Source: Clostridiales bacterium
GTDB lineage: Bacteria; Bacillota; Clostridia; Lachnospirales; Lachnospiraceae
Direction of reading: 5' to 3'
NCBI GenBank assembly: GCA_018376135.1
Contig: JAHABX010000025.1
Span: 1-47,843 of the forward strand
Length of the DNA: 47,843 nt
In this document: one piece after another, positions 24,466-36,200 of the stretch
Layout of the letters: every line of letters begins with the position of its first letter
How positions within the stretch are numbered: the first letter of the stretch is position 1
Made by a program: the position numbers and the translations under genes
Notes under the pieces: model-generated
Databases searched by the model: none
What the model saw: the letters and a program-made list of their open reading frames with translations, nothing else
What the model was told of the DNA's origin: nothing

Positions 24466-27400
24466 ACCAGTCTCCGCCCTCTTTCTTCTTTTTTCGTGAT
24501 CTGTACAGGAACAATACCAAAAGTCCGACAGACGATACTGCAGTTATATATAAGATCAGAAGCCACGGAAGGCTTCCCTCTTCCTCCTCGTACTCTACGG
24601 GTGCCGCAATGGAATAGGTATGAAGCTTATCCACCTTCGCATATGCAATCCCGCCTGACCGTCTGGCATCATGGATCTCTATGGATCCATCCTCCTCCAG
24701 ATGGACGATGTGGATGATAGAGTTCGCATAATCCGCCGGGATCGGAAGTCCGATCTCGATCTCGCCTTCCGGCTCCACTTCTTCATCATTTACCAGAAGA
24801 TTCACCTCGTAACTTGCCACCACTCCGTAGGTATCGCTCAGCATCTGCTTCACCATACGCTGGGATGCTTCCGTCACCTGTGTGGGTTCCACCTTGAGCT
24901 GTACATTATCCGGAAGGGATCCCTCCTCTCCGGATACCACAACCTGATAGGTGGCATTACGCAGTACGATATCCGTAAAGCTGGGACCGGTCTCCGCGCC
25001 GGAAAAGCTCCGCCTGCTCTGAAGACGCCCTCCAAGCGCAATCTCAGTCTGGCTCTCCTCTTCCACTGCTTCCTCTGCCACTGCCGGTTCCCGCACCGTA
25101 TAACCGACCGATACGACCTTACTGTCCTGCATATGCTCCTTCACGGCGATCACCTTGAAATTCACCGCCTTTTCGATCAGGATCGGTCCTGTATAAAGCT
25201 CGATCTCACTCTTGTCATCCGGGTCCGGATCCGTTCCGTCCGTACGGTAATAGATGGACGCACCCTCTGTCTCGCAGGTGAAGGTAATGGTCGTTCCCAT
25301 CTCCAGCTCACCGCTTGCAAAATTCGCCTGAGGCGCTGCCACCTGATCCGCAAAGCCGTAGGTAAAGGTGCTGATCTCACTCTGCTCATAGTCCTCATCC
25401 ACCGCTACCGCCTTGATCGTCATGGATCTGTCTACCACGATGGCTCTCTTGTACAGATTGCTTGCCGTAGAAGGATCCTCTCCATTGGTCGTATAATAGA
25501 TCTTGCCGGATTCAGAGGTCAGGGTAACTGTCCCCTCTTCCGTAAATACCGCGCCGTCCGGAACCGATGCAGACGGTCCTGCCAGCTTATCCATAATGGT
25601 ATAGGTAAAGGTTGCGGATGAAATTGCCGTATCCGTTCCCTCTGCAATGGCAATTGCCTTGACGATCACATTTTCGCCCGGCGCACCGCTGATCGTCACC
25701 GTGCTGCCCTGGGCGCTGTCCGTGGTCGGTGTGGAACCATCTGTCGTATAATAAATATCCGCATCGGATACATCCGTATTCAGATGAATGGTCTCACCGT
25801 TCTTCACGGTGCTGCCACTCTCCAGATCGGCGAAAATACCGCCTTCATAAGCACTGATGCTGTAGCTGTAATAGCCAAGCTCACTGTCGCTGTATCCATT
25901 ACGCGCCGCATAGGTGCGGATCGTAATGACCGCTCCCACGTCTCCGTTGATGATGACGCTCTCACCTACCAGCACATTTTTATTGTCCGCCTTCTTCGGG
26001 TCACTGCCATCCACCGTATAATAGATGGTAGCTCCCTCGTCTGCCTCCAGACCGACCACCGTTCCTGCCGCCACTACGGAACCGGATGCAATGGTCGGTT
26101 CCGGCGTTGACAGCTTATCTGCCACCTGATAAGTAAAGGTAGATACCGGGCTGTCCATGCCGTTCTTCACCGCATATGCCCTGATGGTCGTTTTCTTGTT
26201 AATTGCAAACGGATTAGACGGGTCAAATACATTGCTGTCCTCCGTCGGAGTCTTCGGCGTCTCATCTCCGTAGGCGATCTCGTAATAGATGACCGCTCCC
26301 TCTGTGGCTGACTTCAGCGTTACCAGAGTTCCCTCTGTCACCGAGCCAGCGGACGGAGATGCATAGGGCGCGGATACTGCTGACGGATACTGGAAGATCA
26401 GTCTTGCCACATCACTTGCCGCCAGTCCGTCCTTGTAGGCTACTGCCGTAATGGTCAGAAGGGAAGATTCCGTGATCTCCGGCACCTGAATGCCTGAGGA
26501 CGGATTGTACTTTCTGGTACTGTCGTTTTTCGGCTCCAGCGTCTCCTCGTCGAAGACCGGTTCCGTACCGTCCAGGGTGTAGAAGATCGAGGCACCCTCC
26601 GTACCTGAGTACAGATGGATCAGAGAGCCGATCTCTACCTCTGCCCGGATGTCCGCACTGGTTGCCGGTACGGAAGTAACCGTACTCACTACCGTCTGCG
26701 CTCCTACCTTATAGGTAAATCTTGCGAGTGGACTGTCCTTCATGGTTCTGGACAAAAGTCCGTTAAATATTCCGTAGCATCCTGCCTGAGCGGTAATCGT
26801 CACACTGCTTCCATATTCTGCAAATGCATCTGTGATCGTGATCGGTGTCCCCGTATACTCGTATGTATTCTCTCCGAGAACCAGCTCCGCTCCCCGGATA
26901 GTTACAACCGGCGCGCTGCCGTTCAGGGTATAGAAGATCCGGCTGTTCGGCGTCTCACAGAGCAGGTTCACAAGAGATCCCATCTCCACTTCTGCGCCGT
27001 TTTCCGGAGAAGCCGCAGGCGCTATTACCTGATTTCTCAAAGAGAAGGAGTAAGTAAACCGGTCCGGTGCACTGATGATGCAGTCATCCAGAATCGCCTG
27101 AGCATTGACCGTCAGATAGTTATCCTCATAAATCTCTTCATCTACCACGATCTTGTCTTCGTAGAGAAACGTGGAGGCTCCGCACTGATACCAGAGGTTA
27201 TTGACCTTCATATAACGTACATCCGTGCCGTTTTCATTCAGCAGGATACTTCCGGCTTCCGATTTGCCATATGCCTCATCCAGCCTTTCTCTGTCCCCGG
27301 AAGCAACCTTCTTGAAGGACGGCTTGCTTCCGTCTATGGTGTAGAAGATCATTGCTTTCTCTTCCGAGGCGGTCAGCTCGATCAGCTCGATCTTGTCTCC

Positions 27401-30211
27401 GTAATCTACACCGCCTTCTATCACCTCATCTCCCACATATGCCGTAGCGTCAATGACACCCGGCTCTGCTGTGAGGTAATTCAATGGGTATTCACATGGG
27501 GCACTTCCTACATATCCTTCCTCACCTGTAACAAAACGTGTGTACAGGTAGGTCTTCCGGTTCAGAGAAAGTGGGTCTCCTCCGGTCCAGTTGATCCATG
27601 AACCATTCGGAATACGCTCCATCTTCCGGTCACTCAGATAATACTGCCAGGTGCCGGTTCCGTACCCTGCATAATTCGGGGCTGTCTCTCCGTACGGATT
27701 ATTCAGATGGATTACACAATCATCGGAAGAAAGGAGATCTGTAATCGCACTTCCGCTCTCCAGAGTTACGGTTGGAGCTTCCAGCTTGTTCAGCTTATGA
27801 GAAACAACAGAGGAGCTCACTGCATAACCATCCGCCAGCGCCAGCACCTGAATTTCCACACTGTTTCCTTCCTGATACCCGACCGTAAACGGACCTGTAT
27901 ACAGCTTTACAGAATCCGCACATTGATACCACAGACCATTCACACGTATGTACTGTATCTCATTGTATACACTGTCTGCCGCCTGATCTCCCGGACACTG
28001 CGTATTCAGAACCTCAGTAATTGCCGGGTCATTCACCCGCTGAAATACCTGCTCCGGCATCTCCTCATTCATTGTATAGAATATTCTCGCGTCCGCATCA
28101 TCTGTCTCAAGACGGATCTGATCTCCATATGCAGAACTGTCTTCCGTCACTGCCGTCCCCGCCGATGCCTGCACCGTAATGCGGTTCGGAGCATAAGGAT
28201 CCTCAATATATTTCAGGTTATATAACCGAATATCACTTCCCATACAGGAATCGGAAGAATCATCCGGAACCATACGGACATATAAAAACAGCTTCGCTGA
28301 AAATGAATTCTCATCCCATTTAGCCCAAACGATATCCTGCCAGTCTGTCACTGCCGTATCACTCAGATAATACTCCAGCGCTCCATTTATGCTTGCCGTC
28401 TGATAGGCTTCGTAATCTGCATCTCCGGATGTATACGGGTTACTGCCCTTCTCTATACTGCTGATGCTGTCTTCCTGAGAAATATTGATAACTCCCCCTT
28501 CGGAGACACTCTTTCCGCTTTCCAGCCTTATGGTCGGAGCCTCCAGCTTCAGATATCGGAAGGTATCCACAGACGAATCCGGCTTTTTGCCATCTAAAAA
28601 GGCGACTGCACGAATCTCCATACAGTTTGGGTTCTGTTCCTGATATCCTGCCGTAATCCCCCGGCTTTCGTCATACAGACGGAGTCCGTCGGCAACCCGG
28701 TACCAGAGACCATTTCCCTGAACATACTGTCCTCCGTCATAGTAAACATGATTTCTGCCCTGCTGATCCAGCACCTCTTTAAGCGCTGCATCTGCTTTCA
28801 TAAAACAGGACTCAGGCAGCTCTTCATTCAAAGTATAAAAGATCAATGCTCCTTCATCTTCAGATTTTAATGTTACTTTATCTTCAGAACGGGACCCCTC
28901 CAGAACCATACCGGTCTCTCCTCGGGAACTGATTGCTTTTAATTCCTCTGTAATATAAGTAAGACTGTACTCTCTGGTCTCACTGTCTTGAAAAGTATAT
29001 CCCTCTATTAGTCCTTCTCCTGCGACAATGCGGGTATACAGATACTTTTTATTCTCATCCTCCAGTGAGACAGGTATTTCCTGTGTCCAGTCCTTCCAAT
29101 CCCCATCCGCCGGATCTGTAATCCTTCTGGAGCTCAGACAATATTGCAGTTGCCCCGCCTGATATCCCTTCTCATATATCTCCTTCTCCGTGTCTCCTTC
29201 ATATGCAGTATTCACCATCTGAAGCGCTGTCACCGTATCATCTGCAGAAACAGCATCCGTTCCCGCGGTCTTCCCGCTCTCCAGCTCTGCCTTGGGCGGC
29301 TCCAGCACCATACTGGGACCCTTAAAAGTATAGCTGTACTGCTGATAGACAGATATATCAAAATCCATGTGTTTATACAGACCGTTGTCATTGCTTATTG
29401 AGAAATATAAGTCACTTCCCGTGCAGGTCAGCATATCGATCCGGACAACCTGCTGATCTTCAGCCAGAAGCGGAATGCCCGTTCCCGCTGTATATACTGC
29501 CCCGCCAGCCTCTTCCATATATTTTTTGATCGCCGTATCATAGGCAGTCCGCCTGCGGTCCCACCCTGTGCTCATAAGCATATTTTCCGAAATCATTACT
29601 GTTCGATTCGGCACTTCTGCTTCTGCTTCCTTCTTATAATTATCTCTGACCTTCGTCTCAAAGTCTGTAAAGCTATATTTGGCATCCGGGTTTGTTACTA
29701 CCTTATAGTAGGTCACCGCCTGACCACTGCTGCACTGCAGAAGATCATATGATGCCTCTTGTGCCTCGGTATCCTCTGCATTCTTTTCTTTCAGATATGG
29801 AGTTCCTCTGGTGTAGCTTGTGTATGCATCGATCTTATCAACTGAGAACGCTGCATTGCTCAGATAGGAAATATCCACCGGCATCGTCTGAATTCCATTC
29901 TCATCAGTCACAACATTCAGGGATATCTGCTGTGTCGTTCCATTCGTCTTTATCGACACCTTATTGGCAGTCAGGCTCTGGCTGACAGAGAAACCATCAA
30001 TACGTGTTATTTGATCACCTGATGAAGTAGACCAGACAGGATCATCCTTATTAAATCCAATCGATCCAGCCGCCTCTGCCTCCAGCGCTGTTCCTTCCGG
30101 AATCATGCAGAGCATCAACACTGCCAGAAACAGGCAGAGCATGCCCCTGAAAGTCCGTCTTTGCTTTCTTACTTTATGAAATTTCTTCAAAAAACGGTTC
30201 TGATCCTTCAT
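24458..30211 (-). CDS. Giant secreted membrane-anchored repeat protein 2
   Basis: About 1917 residues from the ATG at 30211 (GAGGAG 7 bases upstream; the GTG at 30217 is too close). A basic N-terminus and hydrophobic stretch ending 'TALEAEAAG' form a signal peptide. The body is a string of CHB_HEX/FN3-associated repeats with the core 'IYYTTDGSDPT'. At least ten follow each other in the C-terminal half. The N-terminal half alternates them with two other modules ('YYLSDR...WYLYTR'-type and 'VNGLWYQCADS'-type). Near the C-terminus is a domain with 'PEGEIEIGLPIPADY', also found in giant protein 1. A membrane helix ('LLILYITAVSSVGLLVLFLY') and 'RSRKKKKEGG' end the protein. No LPXTG motif is seen, so it is membrane- and not sortase-anchored. 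Confidence 0.85.
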   Translation of the reverse strand: MKDQNRFLKKFHKVRKQRRTFRGMLCLFLAVLMLCMIPEGTALEAEAAGSIGFNKDDPVWSTSSGDQITRIDGFSVSQSLTANKVSIKTNGTTQQISLNVVTDENGIQTMPVDISYLSNAAFSVDKIDAYTSYTRGTPYLKEKNAEDTEAQEASYDLLQCSSGQAVTYYKVVTNPDAKYSFTDFETKVRDNYKKEAEAEVPNRTVMISENMLMSTGWDRRRTAYDTAIKKYMEEAGGAVYTAGTGIPLLAEDQQVVRIDMLTCTGSDLYFSISNDNGLYKHMDFDISVYQQYSYTFKGPSMVLEPPKAELESGKTAGTDAVSADDTVTALQMVNTAYEGDTEKEIYEKGYQAGQLQYCLSSRRITDPADGDWKDWTQEIPVSLEDENKKYLYTRIVAGEGLIEGYTFQDSETREYSLTYITEELKAISSRGETGMVLEGSRSEDKVTLKSEDEGALIFYTLNEELPESCFMKADAALKEVLDQQGRNHVYYDGGQYVQGNGLWYRVADGLRLYDESRGITAGYQEQNPNCMEIRAVAFLDGKKPDSSVDTFRYLKLEAPTIRLESGKSVSEGGVINISQEDSISSIEKGSNPYTSGDADYEAYQTASINGALEYYLSDTAVTDWQDIVWAKWDENSFSAKLFLYVRMVPDDSSDSCMGSDIRLYNLKYIEDPYAPNRITVQASAGTAVTEDSSAYGDQIRLETDDADARIFYTMNEEMPEQVFQRVNDPAITEVLNTQCPGDQAADSVYNEIQYIRVNGLWYQCADSVKLYTGPFTVGYQEGNSVEIQVLALADGYAVSSSVVSHKLNKLEAPTVTLESGSAITDLLSSDDCVIHLNNPYGETAPNYAGYGTGTWQYYLSDRKMERIPNGSWINWTGGDPLSLNRKTYLYTRFVTGEEGYVGSAPCEYPLNYLTAEPGVIDATAYVGDEVIEGGVDYGDKIELIELTASEEKAMIFYTIDGSKPSFKKVASGDRERLDEAYGKSEAGSILLNENGTDVRYMKVNNLWYQCGASTFLYEDKIVVDEEIYEDNYLTVNAQAILDDCIISAPDRFTYSFSLRNQVIAPAASPENGAEVEMGSLVNLLCETPNSRIFYTLNGSAPVVTIRGAELVLGENTYEYTGTPITITDAFAEYGSSVTITAQAGCYGIFNGLLSRTMKDSPLARFTYKVGAQTVVSTVTSVPATSADIRAEVEIGSLIHLYSGTEGASIFYTLDGTEPVFDEETLEPKNDSTRKYNPSSGIQVPEITESSLLTITAVAYKDGLAASDVARLIFQYPSAVSAPYASPSAGSVTEGTLVTLKSATEGAVIYYEIAYGDETPKTPTEDSNVFDPSNPFAINKKTTIRAYAVKNGMDSPVSTFTYQVADKLSTPEPTIASGSVVAAGTVVGLEADEGATIYYTVDGSDPKKADNKNVLVGESVIINGDVGAVITIRTYAARNGYSDSELGYYSYSISAYEGGIFADLESGSTVKNGETIHLNTDVSDADIYYTTDGSTPTTDSAQGSTVTISGAPGENVIVKAIAIAEGTDTAISSATFTYTIMDKLAGPSASVPDGAVFTEEGTVTLTSESGKIYYTTNGEDPSTASNLYKRAIVVDRSMTIKAVAVDEDYEQSEISTFTYGFADQVAAPQANFASGELEMGTTITFTCETEGASIYYRTDGTDPDPDDKSEIELYTGPILIEKAVNFKVIAVKEHMQDSKVVSVGYTVREPAVAEEAVEEESQTEIALGGRLQSRRSFSGAETGPSFTDIVLRNATYQVVVSGEEGSLPDNVQLKVEPTQVTEASQRMVKQMLSDTYGVVASYEVNLLVNDEEVEPEGEIEIGLPIPADYANSIIHIVHLEEDGSIEIHDARRSGGIAYAKVDKLHTYSIAAPVEYEEEEGSLPWLLILYITAVSSVGLLVLFLYRSRKKKKEGGDWYA

Positions 30212-30280
30212 GAGCACACTCCTCTTTATCGGTATGTTAGCATAATTTCAGAAACGGTTCATTACTCGTTCGGGTAGTCT

Positions 30281-33200
30281 TTAAGAATCCCGACGAAATC
30301 TTTTCCATTTCTGACGGACTGCATAGATAATTCCCAGGAAAGCTGCCAGTCCCGCAGCGCATTCCAGTATCAGCAGATAATCAATCGCGTTCTGTTCTCC
30401 GGATTCATCCTCCAGTCCCACTAACGCATAGCGGCTGAAATGGCTGACCATAGCATATGCCATACCATCCTTCCTTCGGGTTTCCTGCTTCGTGATCTTA
30501 TTATCCGAGTCAATATAGACAATGGTCACTGCCGCATCCAGATATTCCTCCGGAATCGGAATCCCAAGCTCAACCTCTCCTTCCGGCTGTACCATCGTTC
30601 CTCCCTGCATCAGATAGATGTCATAGGTACTTAAAATTTCATAGTCCTCTCCAAACACCTGTTTGACATTATCCAGTGCGGCAGATGTGTGATCTGTCTT
30701 CTCTGCCACAAGAACAGCATCGTTGGGAATCGCACTCCATGCAGAGGATACTACGGTATTATTCTCCTTTTCTCTCAGCACCCGGCTCTGATATGCAGTT
30801 CCGTCCGGATTCTCCTCTCTCTCCAGTCCGGAAGCGTCTGTCTCATGGAGACCCTCCGCTGCCAGCTTCTCTTCTTCCGCTGCTTTCTTTTCTACCGCAG
30901 GGATCTTTTCTACGATATAGTTAAAGGTTCCCACAGAGGACAGCTGCATATCCTCCCGGTAGGATACTGCCTTAATGGTAACCGTCCGGTTTACGGTGAT
31001 CCCTTCTTCGGTATACTCCAGCATGTCTTCCAGATTGTCCAGAGTAGGATCGGTTCCGTCTGTCGAATAGTAGATTGCTGCCTCCATGGTATCCGTGCTC
31101 AGTGCCACAATTGTTCCCGGCTCCAGCACCGTATCATCCTCATGGGACGCAGTCGGCGTATCTGCTTTCTGTGCCGCTGTATACTGGAAGGATGCCACAT
31201 CACTGACCTCACCGTCTTCTGACACTGCAATTGCCTGAAGCTGGGTCGTTCTATTGATCAGGATCGGTTCTTTATAGAGGCTGGAACTCTCCGTTGGTGT
31301 CGTTCCATCCGTCGTATAATAGATCTTATCTGCTGAAGAACTCAGCTCTACTCTTGTGGCGATCGTCAGAACACCTCCTGACGGAGATGCGGTTGGCGCA
31401 GTCGGCTTTTCCTTGATCTTATAAGTAAAAGTAGCAATCATACCATCATTTCCATCTACGACCGCAACTGCTTTAATGGTAAAGGTACTGCCTGAAACCC
31501 CGTTTATCGTCACTACCGTTCCCTTGATTCCATCATCGGTAGGATCACTGCCGTCTGTGGTATAGTAAATCTCAGCATCGGTCACATCCGTCATCAGATT
31601 GACCTTCGATCCATTCGATACCAGAGAACCGCTTTTCACATCTGCCGTCACACCTGTTGCATTTCTGCTGATCTGATAGGTAAAGGTCACCACTTCACTG
31701 GCTGACTTTCCATCCATACGGGCATAAGCCTTGACGGTCACCTGTCCGCCCGGTTCTCCGTCCAGAGTCAGCTCTTTTCCCGCGATCGCTGCAGCGTTGC
31801 CAGCCTCCGAAGGATCACTGCCATCCATCGTATAATAGATGCTTGCTCCCTCCGCAGCGTTCAGGGTCAGTTTTGTTCCTCTGGATACCATTGCTCCGCT
31901 ACTGATGGATGCCTCCGGTGCCGCAAGCTGGTCCATAGTATTGAACTTAAAGCTTACGATCTCACTTTTGACCCCATCCTTCACTGCCATTGCCTTGACA
32001 CTGGTCTCTCCATTCACAATAATCGGCTGTGCTTCATCAAAGACTGCGCTGGAGATTGTCGGATCCTCCGGTGTCTTTCCATCAACCGCAACTGTATAAT
32101 AGATGGAAGCTCCCTCTGTCCGGTTCTTCAAAAGGATCTCTGTACCCATATCCACCGATCCGGACGGAATATTCGTATACGGACTCTGTACCGTGGACGG
32201 GAATGCATATATGAACGTCGCCACAGGACTCTTCCCCAGTTCCGGCTTCACGGCTACTGCTCCAACGGTAAAGTACCCGCTTCCTTCTGACGGCATGGAA
32301 ATTCCAACCCCGGCATCATATAATTTGGTTCCGGTATCTGCTGCCTGCCAGGTCCCATCCTCCAGCTCTTCTACTCTGGGTTCCGTCCCATCCGTAGTAT
32401 AGAAGATGGACGCTCCTCTTGTTGCCGTCGACAACAGGATCTTTTCCCCCGGCAGTACCACGGACGGCGCATCCGCTGATGTTGCAGGAGTTGAGGTTGG
32501 TGCAAGTGCATTCTGCTGATCTGAGATCAGATATACAAATCGGATCGTCTCACTGTCCTTCAGCTCCTTTTTCGTACCATCCTCATTCCATTTCACTGCC
32601 TTGATGCTGACAGTAAACTGACTTCCATAATCTCCTTCCACCTGAATTCCGGTGGACGCATCATATTTTTTGGTGCCTGTTTCTGTATCCTCATGATCCG
32701 CCACGGTACCATTTCCGAGCACATAGTACAGCTCTGCTCCCGGAGTCAGGGAAGTAAAGGACAGATAGGTATCCTTCTCTACTTCCGCCACAGCTGTATC
32801 CGCACCATTCGGAAAGTTCTGGGTTGCCAGTGTTGCCTCCGGCGCAGAAGTCTGTTCCGTTGGCTCCACCTGATATACATAGTTTAACGATTCTCCCGGT
32901 TCAAAATCGGTTCCCAGAACAGCTGCATGAACATACTGCACCTCCGTCGTGCTCTGATCATTGTATAAGATCAGCTGCTCTTCAAATATCTGAACACCTT
33001 CCTGACTGGTCCTGTACCATCGTTCTCCTGCTTTAAAATGCTTTCCGTCTTCCGTAAGACCGGCTGCCGAGCCGCTCACACGTTCTAACTGAATACCATC
33101 TGACAGGGTGCGATTGACCAGATATAAAATCTTCACACCCTCATCCATGCTGTCCAGATAAACAGAAGTTCCGGATGGAATCGCAGTACCCTTCTCCTGC

Positions 33201-36200
33201 TCCGTCTCCGCAGGCACAGTTCTTGGGGATATCTGAATTCCGGTATTATCACCTGCAAAGGTATATTCATAAGATGAGACGGGACCATAGGAAACCTCTC
33301 CCTCACTTTCATCCTTCATCCTTGTATAAAGATAGCATGCAAGTCCTGGGGACGGACGCTCCAGCTTTACCGGTCCCTCATAGGTCTTCCATTCTGCCCC
33401 ATACAGTGCCGTACCGGACAATGCCGTACCGGACAGTACATATTCCAGATCCGTCAGCCGGGCGGAAGGACTTATCTCAAATACCAGCATATCTCCCTCC
33501 GCAATACGGCTTCCTTCCGGTACCTTTGTACCGGTCTTTGTACTCTCATCATAATCATAGTACATCTGCGGACTTCCGGACGCCTCCGCATCCGCTGTAA
33601 AATTCCCAAGGCAATAAACGGTATCCGGATAATTTTCCTTTGCTATCTTCACATACAGATACTGTTCTCCTCTGAGCTCTTCCGGAATACTGACCGCATC
33701 TATATATGCAGTCCAGTCGGCATTGATCTTGTCTGCATCTGTTGTCCATACAGGATAAGCATCTGCATCTTTACTCCACACAGCTCCATCCCACAGATCC
33801 GAAACCGGTGCATTTGGTGAAAATCCAATCTCATAGCTGCAGCCATCCAGCACCGAAGTCAGATTCAGAACGCTTCCTGCCTGATAAACCATTCCCGGAG
33901 CAAATTTCTCAGACTTCGCACCTCCATTGGCGGTATAATATCCCGTCACCTCAGCTTCCGGATCAGGAAGAGGTTCACGGTCTGACTCATCGAAGCTCTC
34001 TGATATGATCTCTTCATATATTTTGCCATTCCAGACAGGTACAGCGGTTATCTGCACTTCACTCTCGTCAAAGGGGAAAAACACATCAAAATCTTCAATT
34101 ACAGCCTTTTCTTCCCCATTGTTATAGTAGATTTCTATATCCGTGCCGACAACCTCACTATGAAGAGTCATCACAATCTGATCCGTCAGACTGGTCTCAT
34201 CACGCAGTATTTTCCATGGGCTGCCCGCAGTGAACTCCTGTTTTTTATTACTGTTGTATGGGTACATCATCGGAGAGTTTTCTCCATAATCCTGCACATA
34301 GTGATAAAATCCATCACTTACATAGGTATGAAGATTTCTGTAATATCCGCTGTCTCCCAGCTCCAGTAACTTTGTGTCACTAAAATATCTCTGTGCTTCT
34401 GCATCTGCCAGCTGCTTTCTTGCCTGATAGACAGAACGACAGGAAGTAAAGGACTTACCCGTAAGCGGCGATTCTACTTCTACCTTCACTGATTTGTCTT
34501 GTATGTTGTAGCGAAATACATTCTCTCCATCTTTGACAAGCCATCCAAGGTCAAAAGAATCCCTCATGCTGCCGCTGTCTTCTGCATATTCAAATTTTTT
34601 CCAATTTCCCCAGTCATCCTCCGGTACTGCATCGGCTCCCATCTTCACACTCTCAGCAGTCATGCCAAGTTCCAGAACATCGGACGCCTTTGTAATAATG
34701 GATGTTTGCAGTTTTCCCGTGCCAGTTCCTGCCGCATAGCCGTCTTTTGCCTCTGCGCTGCCCTCTGCGGACACCGTTCCCTTTATATAGAGATCTGCTA
34801 TATCCTCACTGCTATATCCGACTGCGCCTCCCACTGCCATGGACAGTGCATTTTCTTCTCCTCCAAAGGTCAGGATCGCATTTTCCGACTCTGCAAATGC
34901 AGTTCCCTTCACATTTATATTTTGTGAACACTGTTCGATGCTTCCCTGATTCTGTCCGACCAGTCCGCCTGCGTACAGCGTATTGCCTGCATAATGTATC
35001 TCTCCCGCTGTATCTACAGAGGATGACGAACCTGTTTTTGATCTTTCCTTTTCATACTCATAGGTTGTCAAAAACCGATTCGCAGCAACATCTGCAGAAA
35101 CACTCTTATCATCTGCAGAACTTATCGTTACTGTTTTCGTCAGCTCTGCCTTTTCGCCAGGTTCAATTCGAATACCAGAGCCTGCCGCTGTAATTTCTTT
35201 GTCTTCATATGTCCATCCGGTCAAATCAGAGGTCACGTGCAGCGGATATTCGGAACTGTTTGCAAGCTCCAGCGTGTAAGCAACTGCGCTGCCCTGAATT
35301 ACATATCGACTGTCCACCTTCAAGGACGCGGACAGCATATCGTTATCATCCTCGCTTCCTGCAACCGCAATATCCGGATCATGTGCATAGATCCAAGTCG
35401 TTACAGCAGCAGTCTTTCCGGTGCGCGCGGTATACTCAGCATCCTTCAGTTCCGCCTGAAAGCTCGCACTTACAGACATTTTCTCTCCGTTTGTAAGAGA
35501 AGAAGCATCTACAGAACGTATAAAGTAGATCGTGCTTTCTGCTGCCTCATTGGTTACTTTATAAGAGCTTGCTTCACCTGCTGCCTCAGCTTCTGTCATT
35601 CCCCAACGACCTGACAATGGATTTCCAGATTCATTCATTGCCGAAACCGTAATCTCTTCTCCTTCCGGCTTTGTGATCTTCAGTTCATAGACAACGTCTA
35701 CAGTATCTACAGTGTCTGCAGTTTTACTTAATATACTGGCTGCGGAAGCCTGCAGTTTCAAGATTTCTTCAGGGATCTTTTGGTTTTCCTTACTTTCCCC
35801 TATTGGACTACCCTGTGAAATCTTTGAGGAAATCTCCTCTGTCTTTACAGCCAGTGACTGATTCTCCGCCACTGCTGAAAAGCTAACGCCTATATCTCCC
35901 GTATGATTCTCCGGAATGGTGCAGGTATAGGTATAGGTCTTCGCTTCTCCTGTGCCTGTTATCGTTGCTTTGCTCGAATCATTTGGATCCACAGTCAAAT
36001 CTTCATCGCTCCAGGTTCCTGTAATCCCTGAAGAACTCGAAGGAACTGCCGTCAATCCCACCTCACTACCAGCCGGTGCTTCGACAGTCACTGTATACGG
36101 AAGCTCTCCATTTCCTGCAGATACAATATGGTTCTTCGCCACACTGGAGGTCAGGGTCAGCTGATCTGCAGCTGTTCCCGGATTGGAGGCGGAGACCTTT

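Noticed and set aside
24458..24600. Sortase-anchored surface protein
   Set aside because: No LPXTG-like motif precedes the C-terminal hydrophobic segment in either giant protein; a plain membrane anchor fits better.
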